A stretch of DNA of 60,624 nt from DATIXJ01 sp035518715 (GTDB taxonomy: Bacteria; Bacteroidota; Ignavibacteria; UBA10030; SZUA-254), in NCBI GenBank assembly GCA_035518715.1, contig DATIXJ010000079.1, positions 1 to 60,624 on the forward strand, read 5' to 3'. Below, piece by piece: positions 1 to 8,037 of this stretch. The position numbers and the translations under genes are program-made. The notes beneath the pieces were generated by a model. That model saw nothing but the letters and a program-made list of their open reading frames with translations. It ran no database searches and was not told the origin of the DNA. The stretch's first letter is position 1. Each line of letters begins with the position of its first letter.

Positions 1-2
1 CG

Positions 3-524
3 ATCGGTATTGTCTCCATCATCGCAATTCCCGCAATCATCCTTCTGATCGTTGTCGCCGGCATCATCAAAAAAGTGAAGATCTACGATGTGTTTGTGGA
101 AGGTGCAAAGGAGGGATTCAATATCGGAGTGCGCATCATCCCGTACCTGGTTGCGATGCTCGTGGCAATCGGCATATTCCGTGCAGGAGGGGCGATGGAA
201 ATTCTCTCCTCACTTCTTGCCCCGGTGACCAAACTGATCGGCATGCCTCTCGAAGCCCTCCCGATGGCTCTTGTGCGGCCGCTTTCCGGAAGCGGCGCAC
301 TTGGTGTGATGACGGAGATTATCAAGAGTCACGGTCCCGATTCACTCGTCGGTCGGCTCGTTTCCGTGATGATGGGGAGCAGCGAGACGACATTTTACGT
401 GCTGGCAGTATATTTCGGGGCGGTGGGAATTACGCGGACACGTCAGGCCGTTCCGGCGGGAATTATCGCGGATATTGTTTCGGTACTTGCATCGGTGCTG
501 GTCGTGCGCCTCGTATTTGGTTGA
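3..524 (+). CDS. spmB: SpmB-type nucleoside-recognition (Gate) membrane protein, left-truncated
   Basis: The reading frame is open from base 3. The first in-window start (GTG at 75) lies inside conserved sequence, so the true start is beyond the left edge. The 173 visible codons are hydrophobic, with a membrane segment at the very start and more around the RIIPYLVAMLVAIGIF stretch and at the C-terminus. The RPLSGSGALGVMTE and SSETTFYVLAVYFGAVG motifs identify the spore maturation B family. Bacillus SpmB is about 178 aa, so this is either a nearly complete SpmB or the C-terminal half of the SpmA-SpmB fusion common in Bacteroidota. The family occurs in many non-sporulating bacteria and its transported ligand is unclear, so the name does not imply sporulation. 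It is followed by a promoter for the next gene. Confidence 0.85.
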   Translation: MGIVSIIAIPAIILLIVVAGIIKKVKIYDVFVEGAKEGFNIGVRIIPYLVAMLVAIGIFRAGGAMEILSSLLAPVTKLIGMPLEALPMALVRPLSGSGALGVMTEIIKSHGPDSLVGRLVSVMMGSSETTFYVLAVYFGAVGITRTRQAVPAGIIADIVSVLASVLVVRLVFG

Positions 525-530
525 AATTGC

Positions 531-559
531 TTGCTTTTCACGCACGTGTTGGCTATATT
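531..559 (+). promoter_or_regulatory. Putative sigma70-type promoter for proline dehydrogenase
   Basis: TTGCTT at 531-536, a 17-base spacer and TATATT at 554-559, ending 75 bases before the proline dehydrogenase ATG and just after the spmB stop. The same TTGCTT-N17-TAnnTT pattern recurs ahead of several other genes in the window. Confidence 0.5.
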
Positions 560-633
560 CACGAAGTTTTGCGGTTGTGGCATTCATTGATGATCTCTTA
601 TTCAGGTCGAGTCCGTACCCCCAAGTGAAGCTC

Positions 634-1536
634 ATGGACATCGTAAATAAGATTATAGTTGCAACCCTTCCTGCCATTCCAAAATCCATCGTTCGAAAAT
701 TCGCAAGCCCGTACATCGCCGGTGAAACACTCGATGATGCCGTTCGCGTCGTCCGGAATCTCAACGGCCAGGGGATGCTTGCCACGCTGGATTTGCTCGG
801 GGAAGATATTCATGAACGTCCCGAAGCGCATCAATCCCGGGATCAAATCCTCGAAATTTTTGATGCAATCCATCGCGAACATCTCGATGCAAATGTATCG
901 GTCAAGCTCTCACAGCTCGGCCTCAAGCTTGACAGGCAATTCTGCCTTGAAACGGCGGCATCGATCGTCGGCCGGGCGCGCCAGTTGGGGAACTTCGTGC
1001 GCATCGATATGGAGGATTCCAGCTGTACCGATGATACGATTTGGGTCTATCGCCAGCTCCGAAAGGAATATCCCAACGTCGGGATTGTTCTCCAGGGATA
1101 TCTGAAACGAACGCAGGCCGACAGCGACGCGCTCATCCGCGAAGGGTTGAAGAACTTCCGGCTTTGCAAGGGCATCTATATTGAGCCGGCCGAGATCGCG
1201 TTCAAAGAGCACGATGCCATCAACAAGAATTATATCGCCGTTCTGGATTCCATGCTGAACCAGAAGGCCTATGTCGGGATCGCGACACACGATGATGAAC
1301 TGGTCCGGGCAGGATACCGGCTGGTGAAAGAGCACGGATTGAAATCCTCGGAATATGAATTCCAGATGCTTCTGGGGGTTCGTCCGGAACTGAGGGCGAG
1401 AATTCTCCGCGACGGCCACCGGCTCCGCGTCTACGTGCCGTTTGGAAAACACTGGTACCGGTATTCGATCCGCCGGTTTAAGGAAAATCCCCAGGTGGCG
1501 GGGAATGTCCTGAAGGCATTATTCTCGCATAATTGA
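634..1536 (+). CDS. Proline dehydrogenase (monofunctional PRODH)
   Basis: Oxidises L-proline to 1-pyrroline-5-carboxylate with FAD, passing electrons to quinone at the membrane. The 300-residue product matches the length of stand-alone PRODH enzymes. Recognisable barrel motifs include VSVKLSQLG, NFVRIDMEDS, IVLQGYLKRT, RLCKGIY, GIATHDDELV, EFQMLLGVR and RVYVPFGKHWY; the last three carry the substrate- and flavin-contacting strands. A longer frame opens at 475, but its first 53 codons overlap spmB and do not look like PRODH, so ATG 634 is chosen. A promoter ends at 559. The partner enzyme, P5C dehydrogenase, is not adjacent but lies at 28957-30513. Confidence 0.93.
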   Translation: MDIVNKIIVATLPAIPKSIVRKFASPYIAGETLDDAVRVVRNLNGQGMLATLDLLGEDIHERPEAHQSRDQILEIFDAIHREHLDANVSVKLSQLGLKLDRQFCLETAASIVGRARQLGNFVRIDMEDSSCTDDTIWVYRQLRKEYPNVGIVLQGYLKRTQADSDALIREGLKNFRLCKGIYIEPAEIAFKEHDAINKNYIAVLDSMLNQKAYVGIATHDDELVRAGYRLVKEHGLKSSEYEFQMLLGVRPELRARILRDGHRLRVYVPFGKHWYRYSIRRFKENPQVAGNVLKALFSHN

Positions 1537-1693
1537 ACACATCAAGTTCGCACTCCACCACTATGCATGGCGTACATCGTGATCCATAGGCACGTGTTCA
1601 GGGGCGGCAGAATGTCCGTGGCTGTGCGCGATCATTCCACCCGAATGGACACGCCGAAGGAAGAACTACTCACATCACCTGAAGGGTAAGTTT

Positions 1694-3769
1694 ATGGCCG
1701 AACCGACCAACACACCAACTTCGTATGTTCCGAATGAGACCGACATGAAGGAGTTCACCTTCCGGGCTCTTGTCATCGGTTTATTTATGTGCGTGATTCT
1801 TGGGGCAGCCAATGCCTATCTGGGCCTGAAGGCAGGGATGACGATTGCGGCCACCTATCCCGCGGCTGTTATCGGGATGGCAGTTCTCCGGATGATGAAG
1901 GGATCCTTACTGGAAGAGAATTTTGCAAGAACCGTCGGATCGATCGGCGAGTCCGTCGCGGCAGGCGCGATCTTTACCATTCCAGCGTTTGTCGTCCTCC
2001 ATATCTGGAACTTCAACGAAACCAGTATGGCTACGGAATATCTCACCGCCGCCTCGCTGATGATTCTCGGGGGAATTTTAGGGATCATGTTCGTCACCGT
2101 CCTGCGGCGGGTTATGGTTGAGGATAAAACACTGCCGTTTCCGGAGTCGGTGGCGGCGTCATCGATCCATAAAGCCGGCCAGCGCGGTGCCGAAGCAGCC
2201 ATCCAGCTCTTTAAGGCGATGCTCGTTGGTGCTTGCATCAAGCTGCTCGACGGCCTGAACGTGTTCCATTCGTCGAACGACTTCCAGGTCATGGTCGGAC
2301 GTGTGAAGGAGTCATTTGTAAAACTTGGTTTGAGTGGAAACGCCGAAAAGATAGCCACCGGCGGGATCACCACGGTTTCGGCCCCGGCCGCGACACCAGC
2401 ATACATTGGCGTTGGCTACATCATCGGACCGGAGCTCGGCGCTCTCAATTTCGCCGGCGGGCTTCTCGCATGGGGTTTGTTCGTTCCTCTCCTCGTCTAT
2501 TTTCTCGGACCGCAGGAAATCGACAAGTATCTTGCTGCGAACCCGGGCAACAGCGCGGCTGCATGGGCGGCAGTCACCGGCAATCTCTATCGCTACATCG
2601 TCCGTCCGATTGCTGTCGGCGGCATGCTGGTTGGAGCATGTTACACACTCTGGAAGATGAGGAAGAATCTCATCCTCGGCATTAAACGTGGTATTGCCGA
2701 CGTGAAGAAAACCGCGTCTGCGAGTGCGACAACCGAACGGACACAAAGGGATCTCTCATTCCGGATCGTGATTCTCGGCATTGTGATCGTCTTTGCGTTG
2801 ATGATCGGGCTCTACTTCTATTTTACGAACATGATGCTGGGTGCAGTTCTCGCCGCCGTGGTCATGCTCATTACCGGATTTTTCTTCGCCGCGGTTTCGG
2901 GAAATCTCGTGGGAATGATCGGATCATCCAATAATCCGATCTCGGGCTTGACGCTCGCGACGACTGTGGTCGCCGCGTTAACGATGGTCGTGGTGGGGGC
3001 GAACGGTATGCCCGGGGTTGCCGCGGTTCTCGGCGTTGCCGCAGTGGTCTGCGTATCCTCGGCAGTTGCAGGTGAAATGCTCCAGGATCTGAAAGTCGGA
3101 CACATCCTCGGCGGCACTCCGGCAAAAATGCAGATCGGGGACATCATCGGTGTGATACTCGCAGGACTGGTGATGTTTTTCCCGCTCTATATTCTTCACA
3201 ACTCGGATCTTGCGAGCAACCCGGCAACGGGCGGATTCGGCGGACCGAATCTGCCGGCGCCGCAGGCGGGACTCATGGCAGCGCTCTCTCAGGGTATCGT
3301 GGGCGGAGAGATGGCCTGGCCGCTCGTGCTCGTCGGCATCGCACTCGGGATATCCCTCATCCTCATTAAGGTCAGAAGCCCCATGCTCTTTTCGGTAGGG
3401 ATGTATCTACCGCTCGAAACGACGTTTGCCATCTTCATCGGCGGACTCATCCGGGGTTATGTTGATAAGCGTGCGGTGAAACGCGGATATAACGAAGCAC
3501 AACGTGCACGTGTCGAAAACGCAGGAGTGCTATCGGCATCAGGACTCATTGCCGGCGAAGCACTGATGGGGCTCTTCATTGCCGCGGTGGTCTTCATTCG
3601 TGATCGCGCAAGCGGGATTCCGGAATTCTGGTCGATCCCCTGGTTTGGAGGAATCGCTTCCTGGCTTGCAATCCCGGTGATTCTCATACTGGCGGGATAT
3701 CTCATCTTCATCCCGCTTTCAAAAGCCGGAAGGCCCGACGAGCCGGCTCCGCCGACTGCGGTGATGTAG
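1694..3769 (+). CDS. OPT family oligopeptide transporter
   Basis: A 691-residue integral membrane protein of the oligopeptide transporter (OPT) superfamily, which takes up peptides or metal chelates by proton coupling. The N-terminus carries the LGAANAYLGLKAGMTIAATYPAAVIGMAVLR type segments of prokaryotic OPT proteins, then FARTVGSIGESVAAGAIFTIPAF, GSSNNPISGLTLATT and a C-terminal half with VGMYLPLETTFAIFIGG. About 14-16 hydrophobic segments are visible. AAGGG sits about seven bases before the ATG. The dipeptidase gene follows downstream on the same strand, consistent with uptake and hydrolysis of peptides. The exact substrate cannot be read from the sequence. Confidence 0.93.
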   Translation: MAEPTNTPTSYVPNETDMKEFTFRALVIGLFMCVILGAANAYLGLKAGMTIAATYPAAVIGMAVLRMMKGSLLEENFARTVGSIGESVAAGAIFTIPAFVVLHIWNFNETSMATEYLTAASLMILGGILGIMFVTVLRRVMVEDKTLPFPESVAASSIHKAGQRGAEAAIQLFKAMLVGACIKLLDGLNVFHSSNDFQVMVGRVKESFVKLGLSGNAEKIATGGITTVSAPAATPAYIGVGYIIGPELGALNFAGGLLAWGLFVPLLVYFLGPQEIDKYLAANPGNSAAAWAAVTGNLYRYIVRPIAVGGMLVGACYTLWKMRKNLILGIKRGIADVKKTASASATTERTQRDLSFRIVILGIVIVFALMIGLYFYFTNMMLGAVLAAVVMLITGFFFAAVSGNLVGMIGSSNNPISGLTLATTVVAALTMVVVGANGMPGVAAVLGVAAVVCVSSAVAGEMLQDLKVGHILGGTPAKMQIGDIIGVILAGLVMFFPLYILHNSDLASNPATGGFGGPNLPAPQAGLMAALSQGIVGGEMAWPLVLVGIALGISLILIKVRSPMLFSVGMYLPLETTFAIFIGGLIRGYVDKRAVKRGYNEAQRARVENAGVLSASGLIAGEALMGLFIAAVVFIRDRASGIPEFWSIPWFGGIASWLAIPVILILAGYLIFIPLSKAGRPDEPAPPTAVM

Positions 3770-3799
3770 CCGACGGGTTGAGGTACAAGTGTATTCATA

Positions 3800-3826
3800 G
3801 CTCCGCGCGGGAGCTTCGCGCGGAGC
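3800..3826 (+). other. Perfect 10-bp GC-rich hairpin in the pepD leader
   Basis: GCTCCGCGCG (3800-3809) is exactly complementary to CGCGCGGAGC (3817-3826) around a 7-base loop. No T run follows, so it is not a standard intrinsic terminator. It lies 30 bases after the OPT stop and about 20 bases before the pepD ribosome binding site, where it could stabilise mRNA ends, attenuate read-through or be a REP-like element. Confidence 0.6.
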
Positions 3827-3860
3827 CCTCTCATTATTCTGATTTCAAAGGAGATGAAGT

Positions 3861-5318
3861 ATGCCAAATGCAATCGAAGGCCTCAAGCCTTCACTTGTCT
3901 GGAAGTATTTCGCGGAGATTTCCCGCATTCCCCGCGGATCCAAGAACGAAAAAGCGATCGGCGACTATGTTGTGTCGACAGCGAAAAAGCTCGGCCTTGA
4001 TGCCAGGAAGGACAAGGTCGGAAATGTGGTCGTCAGGAAAGGAGCATCCTCGGGAATGGACCGGAAGCGCAGTATCTGTCTCCAGGGGCACCTCGACATG
4101 GTCTGCGAAAAGAATGCCGATACAGAACACGATTTCCTGAAGGACCCGATCGAACTGGTTCGTAAGGGAAATTTTCTGATGGCGGCCGGTACCACGCTTG
4201 GCGCGGATAACGGCATCGCCGTTGCCACCAACCTCGCCATCATGGAAGACAAATCGCTTCAGCATGGCCCCATCGAATTCCTCTTCACGATTGATGAAGA
4301 GACCGGACTCACCGGCGCAGCAAATCTGCAATCCGGGTTTCTTTCCAGCAAGACACTCCTGAATCTGGATTCCGAGGAAGAGGGAGCGATTTATGTCGGC
4401 TGTTCCGGCGGAAGAGATACACTGGGTACCTGGAAAACGAAATTTGAGAATGCTCCGGCAAAGACGACCGCATGCCGCCTGACCGTCAAAGGCCTGAAGG
4501 GTGGTCACTCCGGCCTGGAGATCGACAAGGGTCGCGGAAATGCCATCAAGATCGCCACCCGTGTTCTACGAGAACTGGATCTTCTCGGTGGTAGAATTGC
4601 GAGCGTGGATGGGGGCAACAAGCGGAATGCAATTCCCCGCGAGACCGAAGCTCTCGTTTTTATTCCCCAGGCGAAGCTGGCAAAGGCGAAGGAAGTGGTG
4701 GGGAAATATCACACCATCATCAAAGCCGAGCTGGCAACAGTCGAAAAAGACCTCGTGGTTTCTCTGACGCAAGATGCCGGTGTGAAGAACGGAAAGGTGC
4801 TGCCAAAATCTGTGCAGAAAAAGGTCCTCCAGACGATCACCGCGTTGCCCCACGGCGTGACGAAAATGAGCGCCGATATTCCCGGCCTGGTGGAAACCTC
4901 GACAAACGTTGCCGTGATCAATACCACGAAGAAAGGCGTTGTGCTTGCGACCAGCCAGAGAAGTTCCGTGGCGTCGGAGATTATCGAGATCTGCCAGACG
5001 GTGCAGGCGATTTTTGAAATGGGAGATGCGGAGATAGAGGCGACCGACGGATATCCGGGCTGGAAGCCGGATCTGAACTCTGCGATCCTGAAGGTGGCAC
5101 GATCATCGTACAAATCGCTGTACGGAAAGGATCCGGATGTAAAAGCGATTCATGCGGGACTCGAGTGCGGTATTATCGGCGAGAAGATGCCGGGAATGGA
5201 CATGATTTCGTTCGGCCCGACGCTGGAGGGAGTGCATTCGCCCGACGAAAAAATCTACATCGATACGGTGGAAAAGTTCTGGAATTTCCTCCTCGCAATT
5301 CTCAAGAACATCAATTAA
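3861..5318 (+). CDS. pepD: Aminoacyl-histidine dipeptidase (peptidase M20C)
   Basis: Cytosolic di-zinc dipeptidase that cleaves Xaa-His and other dipeptides. The 485 residues match PepD/PepD-like enzymes. Metal-site and catalytic motifs are in order: ICLQGHLDMVCEK (H and D), GTTLGADNGIAVA (bridging D), FTIDEETGLTGA (general base E and metal E), NLDSEEEG, KGGHSGLEI, and near the C-terminus HAGLECGIIGEKMPGMDMISFGP with the terminal EGVHSPDE. A strong AAAGGAGATG ribosome site precedes ATG 3861. It is placed after the OPT transporter and before a bidirectional terminator, so it probably ends this transcription unit. Confidence 0.95.
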   Translation: MPNAIEGLKPSLVWKYFAEISRIPRGSKNEKAIGDYVVSTAKKLGLDARKDKVGNVVVRKGASSGMDRKRSICLQGHLDMVCEKNADTEHDFLKDPIELVRKGNFLMAAGTTLGADNGIAVATNLAIMEDKSLQHGPIEFLFTIDEETGLTGAANLQSGFLSSKTLLNLDSEEEGAIYVGCSGGRDTLGTWKTKFENAPAKTTACRLTVKGLKGGHSGLEIDKGRGNAIKIATRVLRELDLLGGRIASVDGGNKRNAIPRETEALVFIPQAKLAKAKEVVGKYHTIIKAELATVEKDLVVSLTQDAGVKNGKVLPKSVQKKVLQTITALPHGVTKMSADIPGLVETSTNVAVINTTKKGVVLATSQRSSVASEIIEICQTVQAIFEMGDAEIEATDGYPGWKPDLNSAILKVARSSYKSLYGKDPDVKAIHAGLECGIIGEKMPGMDMISFGPTLEGVHSPDEKIYIDTVEKFWNFLLAILKNIN

Positions 5319-5325
5319 TCTGACA

Positions 5326-5355
5326 ACGGAGCCGGTGAGAATTCATCGGCTCCGT
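5326..5355. terminator. Bidirectional intrinsic terminator-like hairpin
   Basis: A 13-bp stem (5326-5338 with 5343-5355, one G-U pair) with a 4-base loop lies between the convergent pepD and anti-sigma genes. It is followed by a pyrimidine-rich stretch rather than a pure T run. Confidence 0.7.
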
Positions 5356-5363
5356 CACTCTCT

Positions 5364-6776
5364 TCATCCTGGCCGGACCTTTGTTACTCCGGCAACCCAT
5401 TCCCTTCCGTTCCAATAGCGTATACCGTTTTTGAGGCGCTCAAGATACGCACGATCGATCGTACCCCTCAGCGTTCCGTCATCCACCAGCATCTTGTGCA
5501 GCGCATCAACAGCATTATTGGAAAGGACCCGGAGAGGGCGCATTTCGTGATCAAACTGATAATGGAAAATGAATTCTCTCCCGTCTCCGTAAAGACCCTC
5601 GGAGGCAAATTGCAGCGTCTCGGCGTCTTTCTCTTCCATATATGCAACTGCCGGACGATGGTAACTTGCCGAATCGATATCGGAAAGAGGGAGCCGGATG
5701 TAATAGAGTTCCGCTGCGGAGGTCGGAAGGAGAAATCGCCCGCACGCCGACGCCTTTGCTTCGCCGGTGATCTTCCCAGGATCGAGCACCGCAATCACCG
5801 GAAATTCTTCATGTGAAGAATCCTCCACATCATTCGTACCGATAGCAATCAGCTCTTCTCTTCCGTCGCCGTACAAGTCTTTTCCGTACATCGCGCCGAT
5901 ATTGCCGAAGTGATAATATTTTCCGATAACCCCGCCATCCGCATTGAGACGGAAAATAATTGAGGGGGAACGTCCCACATTGTTTCCCGTGACAACGATA
6001 TCTTCCTCTGATTGTCCGGGGATTTTACAGAGGAGTATCCAGTCGAGATTGAAATACGGACTGTACGTATTTTCCCGCCCCCGGTATGCGACGATCGCCG
6101 TCAGGTGAATATCATCCAACAGCGTCTTGTGTTCATCAAAAATCCGCAGGTGCCGTCCGTCGTGATCAGGATACCGTACCAAGGGAAGTGTCGTGAAGAT
6201 CCGCTCCTTTCCATTCGAAGACGTGCTCCCAATGAGCACTCTGGAAACGCCTTTGCCCCGTTCCACCGACAGCTCCTCGTGCGCATCATCCACTTTTGCA
6301 TCCCACAAAATCTGCTCCTCCGAATTCAATATCTCCAACGTGTTTGATTCGATATTGAAGGCATGGCCCGCAGGAACAGTATCGGTAATCGATGAACCGC
6401 TGTTCGGTCTCGTGAATATGATCGTGGCCAGGACGCCGAGGATCATCGCAAAGCCGAGTGATCCCCCCGTGACCACTAACGGATGCCGTCGAATGAATGC
6501 CTGGACTCTTCCCATCGGAACAGGGCGTCGGGATGGGGCGTAGTCCGCGGGCGATCGGGTGAGATGCACAAGCGAATCGTCTGTGCGAACAAGGTCGTGG
6601 CTTTCAAACTCCTGCAGCTCTTTCCGTAACTGACCATGAAATTCGGCCATTTCCATCATGAGCGATCTGCATCCCTGGCATTCCTTCAGATGCAGTTCGA
6701 TCTCTTCAACCTGCGGCCGAACCTCAGCCGCATTCAACACATAGAGTTCGAGCGTATGTTCGTTGATATGCTTCAT
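5364..6776 (-). CDS. Membrane-anchored zinc-finger anti-sigma factor with FG-GAP-like extracytoplasmic region
   Basis: 470 residues. The N-terminus has the H-x3-C-x2-C anti-sigma zinc motif (H29, C33, C36), a soluble linker to about 95 and a single membrane span at about 100-121. The roughly 345-residue outer region contains FG-GAP/VCBS-like stretches: IPGQSEEDIVVTGNNVGRSP and DLYGDGREELIAIGTNDVED (about residues 250-325). ZAS-domain anti-sigma factors bind and hold sigma factors at the membrane; the outer part would be the sensor. That sensing role is inference. The gene starts 40 bases after the stop of the minus-strand gene at 6817-7851 and is probably cotranscribed with it, so that neighbour is the expected sigma partner although it is not a recognisable ECF factor. 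Confidence 0.7.
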   Translation of the reverse strand: MKHINEHTLELYVLNAAEVRPQVEEIELHLKECQGCRSLMMEMAEFHGQLRKELQEFESHDLVRTDDSLVHLTRSPADYAPSRRPVPMGRVQAFIRRHPLVVTGGSLGFAMILGVLATIIFTRPNSGSSITDTVPAGHAFNIESNTLEILNSEEQILWDAKVDDAHEELSVERGKGVSRVLIGSTSSNGKERIFTTLPLVRYPDHDGRHLRIFDEHKTLLDDIHLTAIVAYRGRENTYSPYFNLDWILLCKIPGQSEEDIVVTGNNVGRSPSIIFRLNADGGVIGKYYHFGNIGAMYGKDLYGDGREELIAIGTNDVEDSSHEEFPVIAVLDPGKITGEAKASACGRFLLPTSAAELYYIRLPLSDIDSASYHRPAVAYMEEKDAETLQFASEGLYGDGREFIFHYQFDHEMRPLRVLSNNAVDALHKMLVDDGTLRGTIDRAYLERLKNGIRYWNGREWVAGVTKVRPG

Positions 6777-6816
6777 TTTGGTGATGCTCCCGGGAACCGG
6801 TTATGCGGAAGTTCCG

Positions 6817-7851
6817 TCAGAGACATTTCTTTAACTCCTGGACCGACCGGTCAAAGGCAAGCCCTCCGAGATATTCGATCTTTGCTTTATGGTTCCTGCA
6901 GTATTCTTCACGCGTCAACTCCGGCATCCTTGAACGGAGCGATTCGAAATACGAAAACGTTTCGCCATCACTTTCGATGATTCTGGCGTGGAGATATTCC
7001 CGGATGACGATAAAATACCGCTCGATCAATTCCTCCGAAACATTTTTCCTGAGATACTTCGGCGTCATATCGGCCTGAAGCGCCTGGCACGACTGCTCGA
7101 TAATCAGTGACGCGTCTTCTGTGATTAAAGCATCATGTACCTCAGCGTCTGCGGTCTTCCCTCCGGGGTAGTATAAGGCGCGGAATGTCGCGGCAACCAG
7201 CGTGAGGGGAACTGTACGGCATCTCTCCTCCTGTTCGCGCAGACACCGGGAGAGTGTGTCGACAAGAACCGGAATGCTTTCCTTTCCGTTGACATAGTGA
7301 CGGAGAAGGGTGGTGAGCTCTTCCGTGTGAAATACCGGAAGATGCTCCAGCGAATCGCAGAAGATGGGTGTGAGTTGTGTTTCCCCGAACCGGTCTGTTT
7401 CGATGAGATTCCGCGAGCTCTGCAGTGCAATTTTGATGTTCCTGAGGATCTTCCCGAACCCCGGGTCGAGCTCATTATACATGCGGAATATGCTCTGGTT
7501 GACCGTCGAGAACACAAGACGCCGCAGATGCGACAGGAGTTCTTCTTCGGTGAGCGTATCGATCGGAAGATGTTCGAAGTAAAATCGGATCTTATGGAGG
7601 CGTCCGTGTTCGTCCTGCCGGAAGAGCTCGGCGATGGCATCGAGTGCAAAATCCTCCATCGGCAAGGCGAGATTTCGCCGGTTCAGTCGTCCCGTCGTGG
7701 ATTTCCGCTGCAGAAAAAGAGATGCAATCTTCTGGCAGACAGAAATCAGCTCGTTGACGGAATCAGCCCGCGATTGATCCGCAAGCGCCGTCCGCAGTAT
7801 ATCTCTTAACTCCATGCCTGGAAAAGAATTGGATTCACCCGTCCCGGCCAC
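6817..7851 (-). CDS. Unrecognised protein upstream of the anti-sigma gene, possible divergent sigma-like regulator
   Basis: I do not recognise this protein with confidence. It is soluble and mostly alpha-helical, 344 residues from GTG 7851 or 332 from ATG 7815; the GGAGGT just before the GTG is too close to it for a normal site, so the start is unsettled. Residues about 60-140 (FALDAIAELF, LRRLVFSTVNQSIFRMYNE, FGKILRNIKIAL) loosely resemble sigma region 2 with its core-binding helices. No clear region 4 helix-turn-helix is visible; the C-terminal 150 residues contain a Cys-bearing LTREEYCRNHKAKIEYLGG segment. The gene order, followed directly by a zinc-finger anti-sigma, is what suggests a regulator. 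It is divergently placed from the transporter at 8038. Confidence 0.45.
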   Translation of the reverse strand: MAGTGESNSFPGMELRDILRTALADQSRADSVNELISVCQKIASLFLQRKSTTGRLNRRNLALPMEDFALDAIAELFRQDEHGRLHKIRFYFEHLPIDTLTEEELLSHLRRLVFSTVNQSIFRMYNELDPGFGKILRNIKIALQSSRNLIETDRFGETQLTPIFCDSLEHLPVFHTEELTTLLRHYVNGKESIPVLVDTLSRCLREQEERCRTVPLTLVAATFRALYYPGGKTADAEVHDALITEDASLIIEQSCQALQADMTPKYLRKNVSEELIERYFIVIREYLHARIIESDGETFSYFESLRSRMPELTREEYCRNHKAKIEYLGGLAFDRSVQELKKCL

Positions 7852-7961
7852 ACCTCCAACTCCGAAAGATGGGAACTCCGGTATGGTAAGGAATCTCTTT
7901 CAATTCTCCAAACCCGATCCGGCATGTCGGTGCTCTTTGCCCGCAAGAACTCTGATTTCCA

Positions 7962-7990
7962 TTGCTTCTTCCTTATCTTTTCTCTATTTT
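7962..7990 (+). promoter_or_regulatory. Putative sigma70-type promoter for the MFS transporter
   Basis: TTGCTT (7962-7967), 17-base spacer, TATTTT (7985-7990), 48 bases before the ATG at 8038, in the divergent intergenic region. Confidence 0.5.
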
Positions 7991-8037
7991 GAAGGGCTTT
8001 TGAACGCACCTCCATACTCAGAGAAAGTGATCGGTTT

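Noticed and set aside
3..524. Evidence for sporulation
   Set aside because: SpmB-type proteins are common in non-sporulating bacteria and no other sporulation gene is present.
475..633. N-terminal extension of proline dehydrogenase from an upstream start
   Set aside because: It overlaps the spmB 3' end and the promoter at 531-559, and the 53 extra codons have no family resemblance. ATG 634 fits the PRODH N-terminus.
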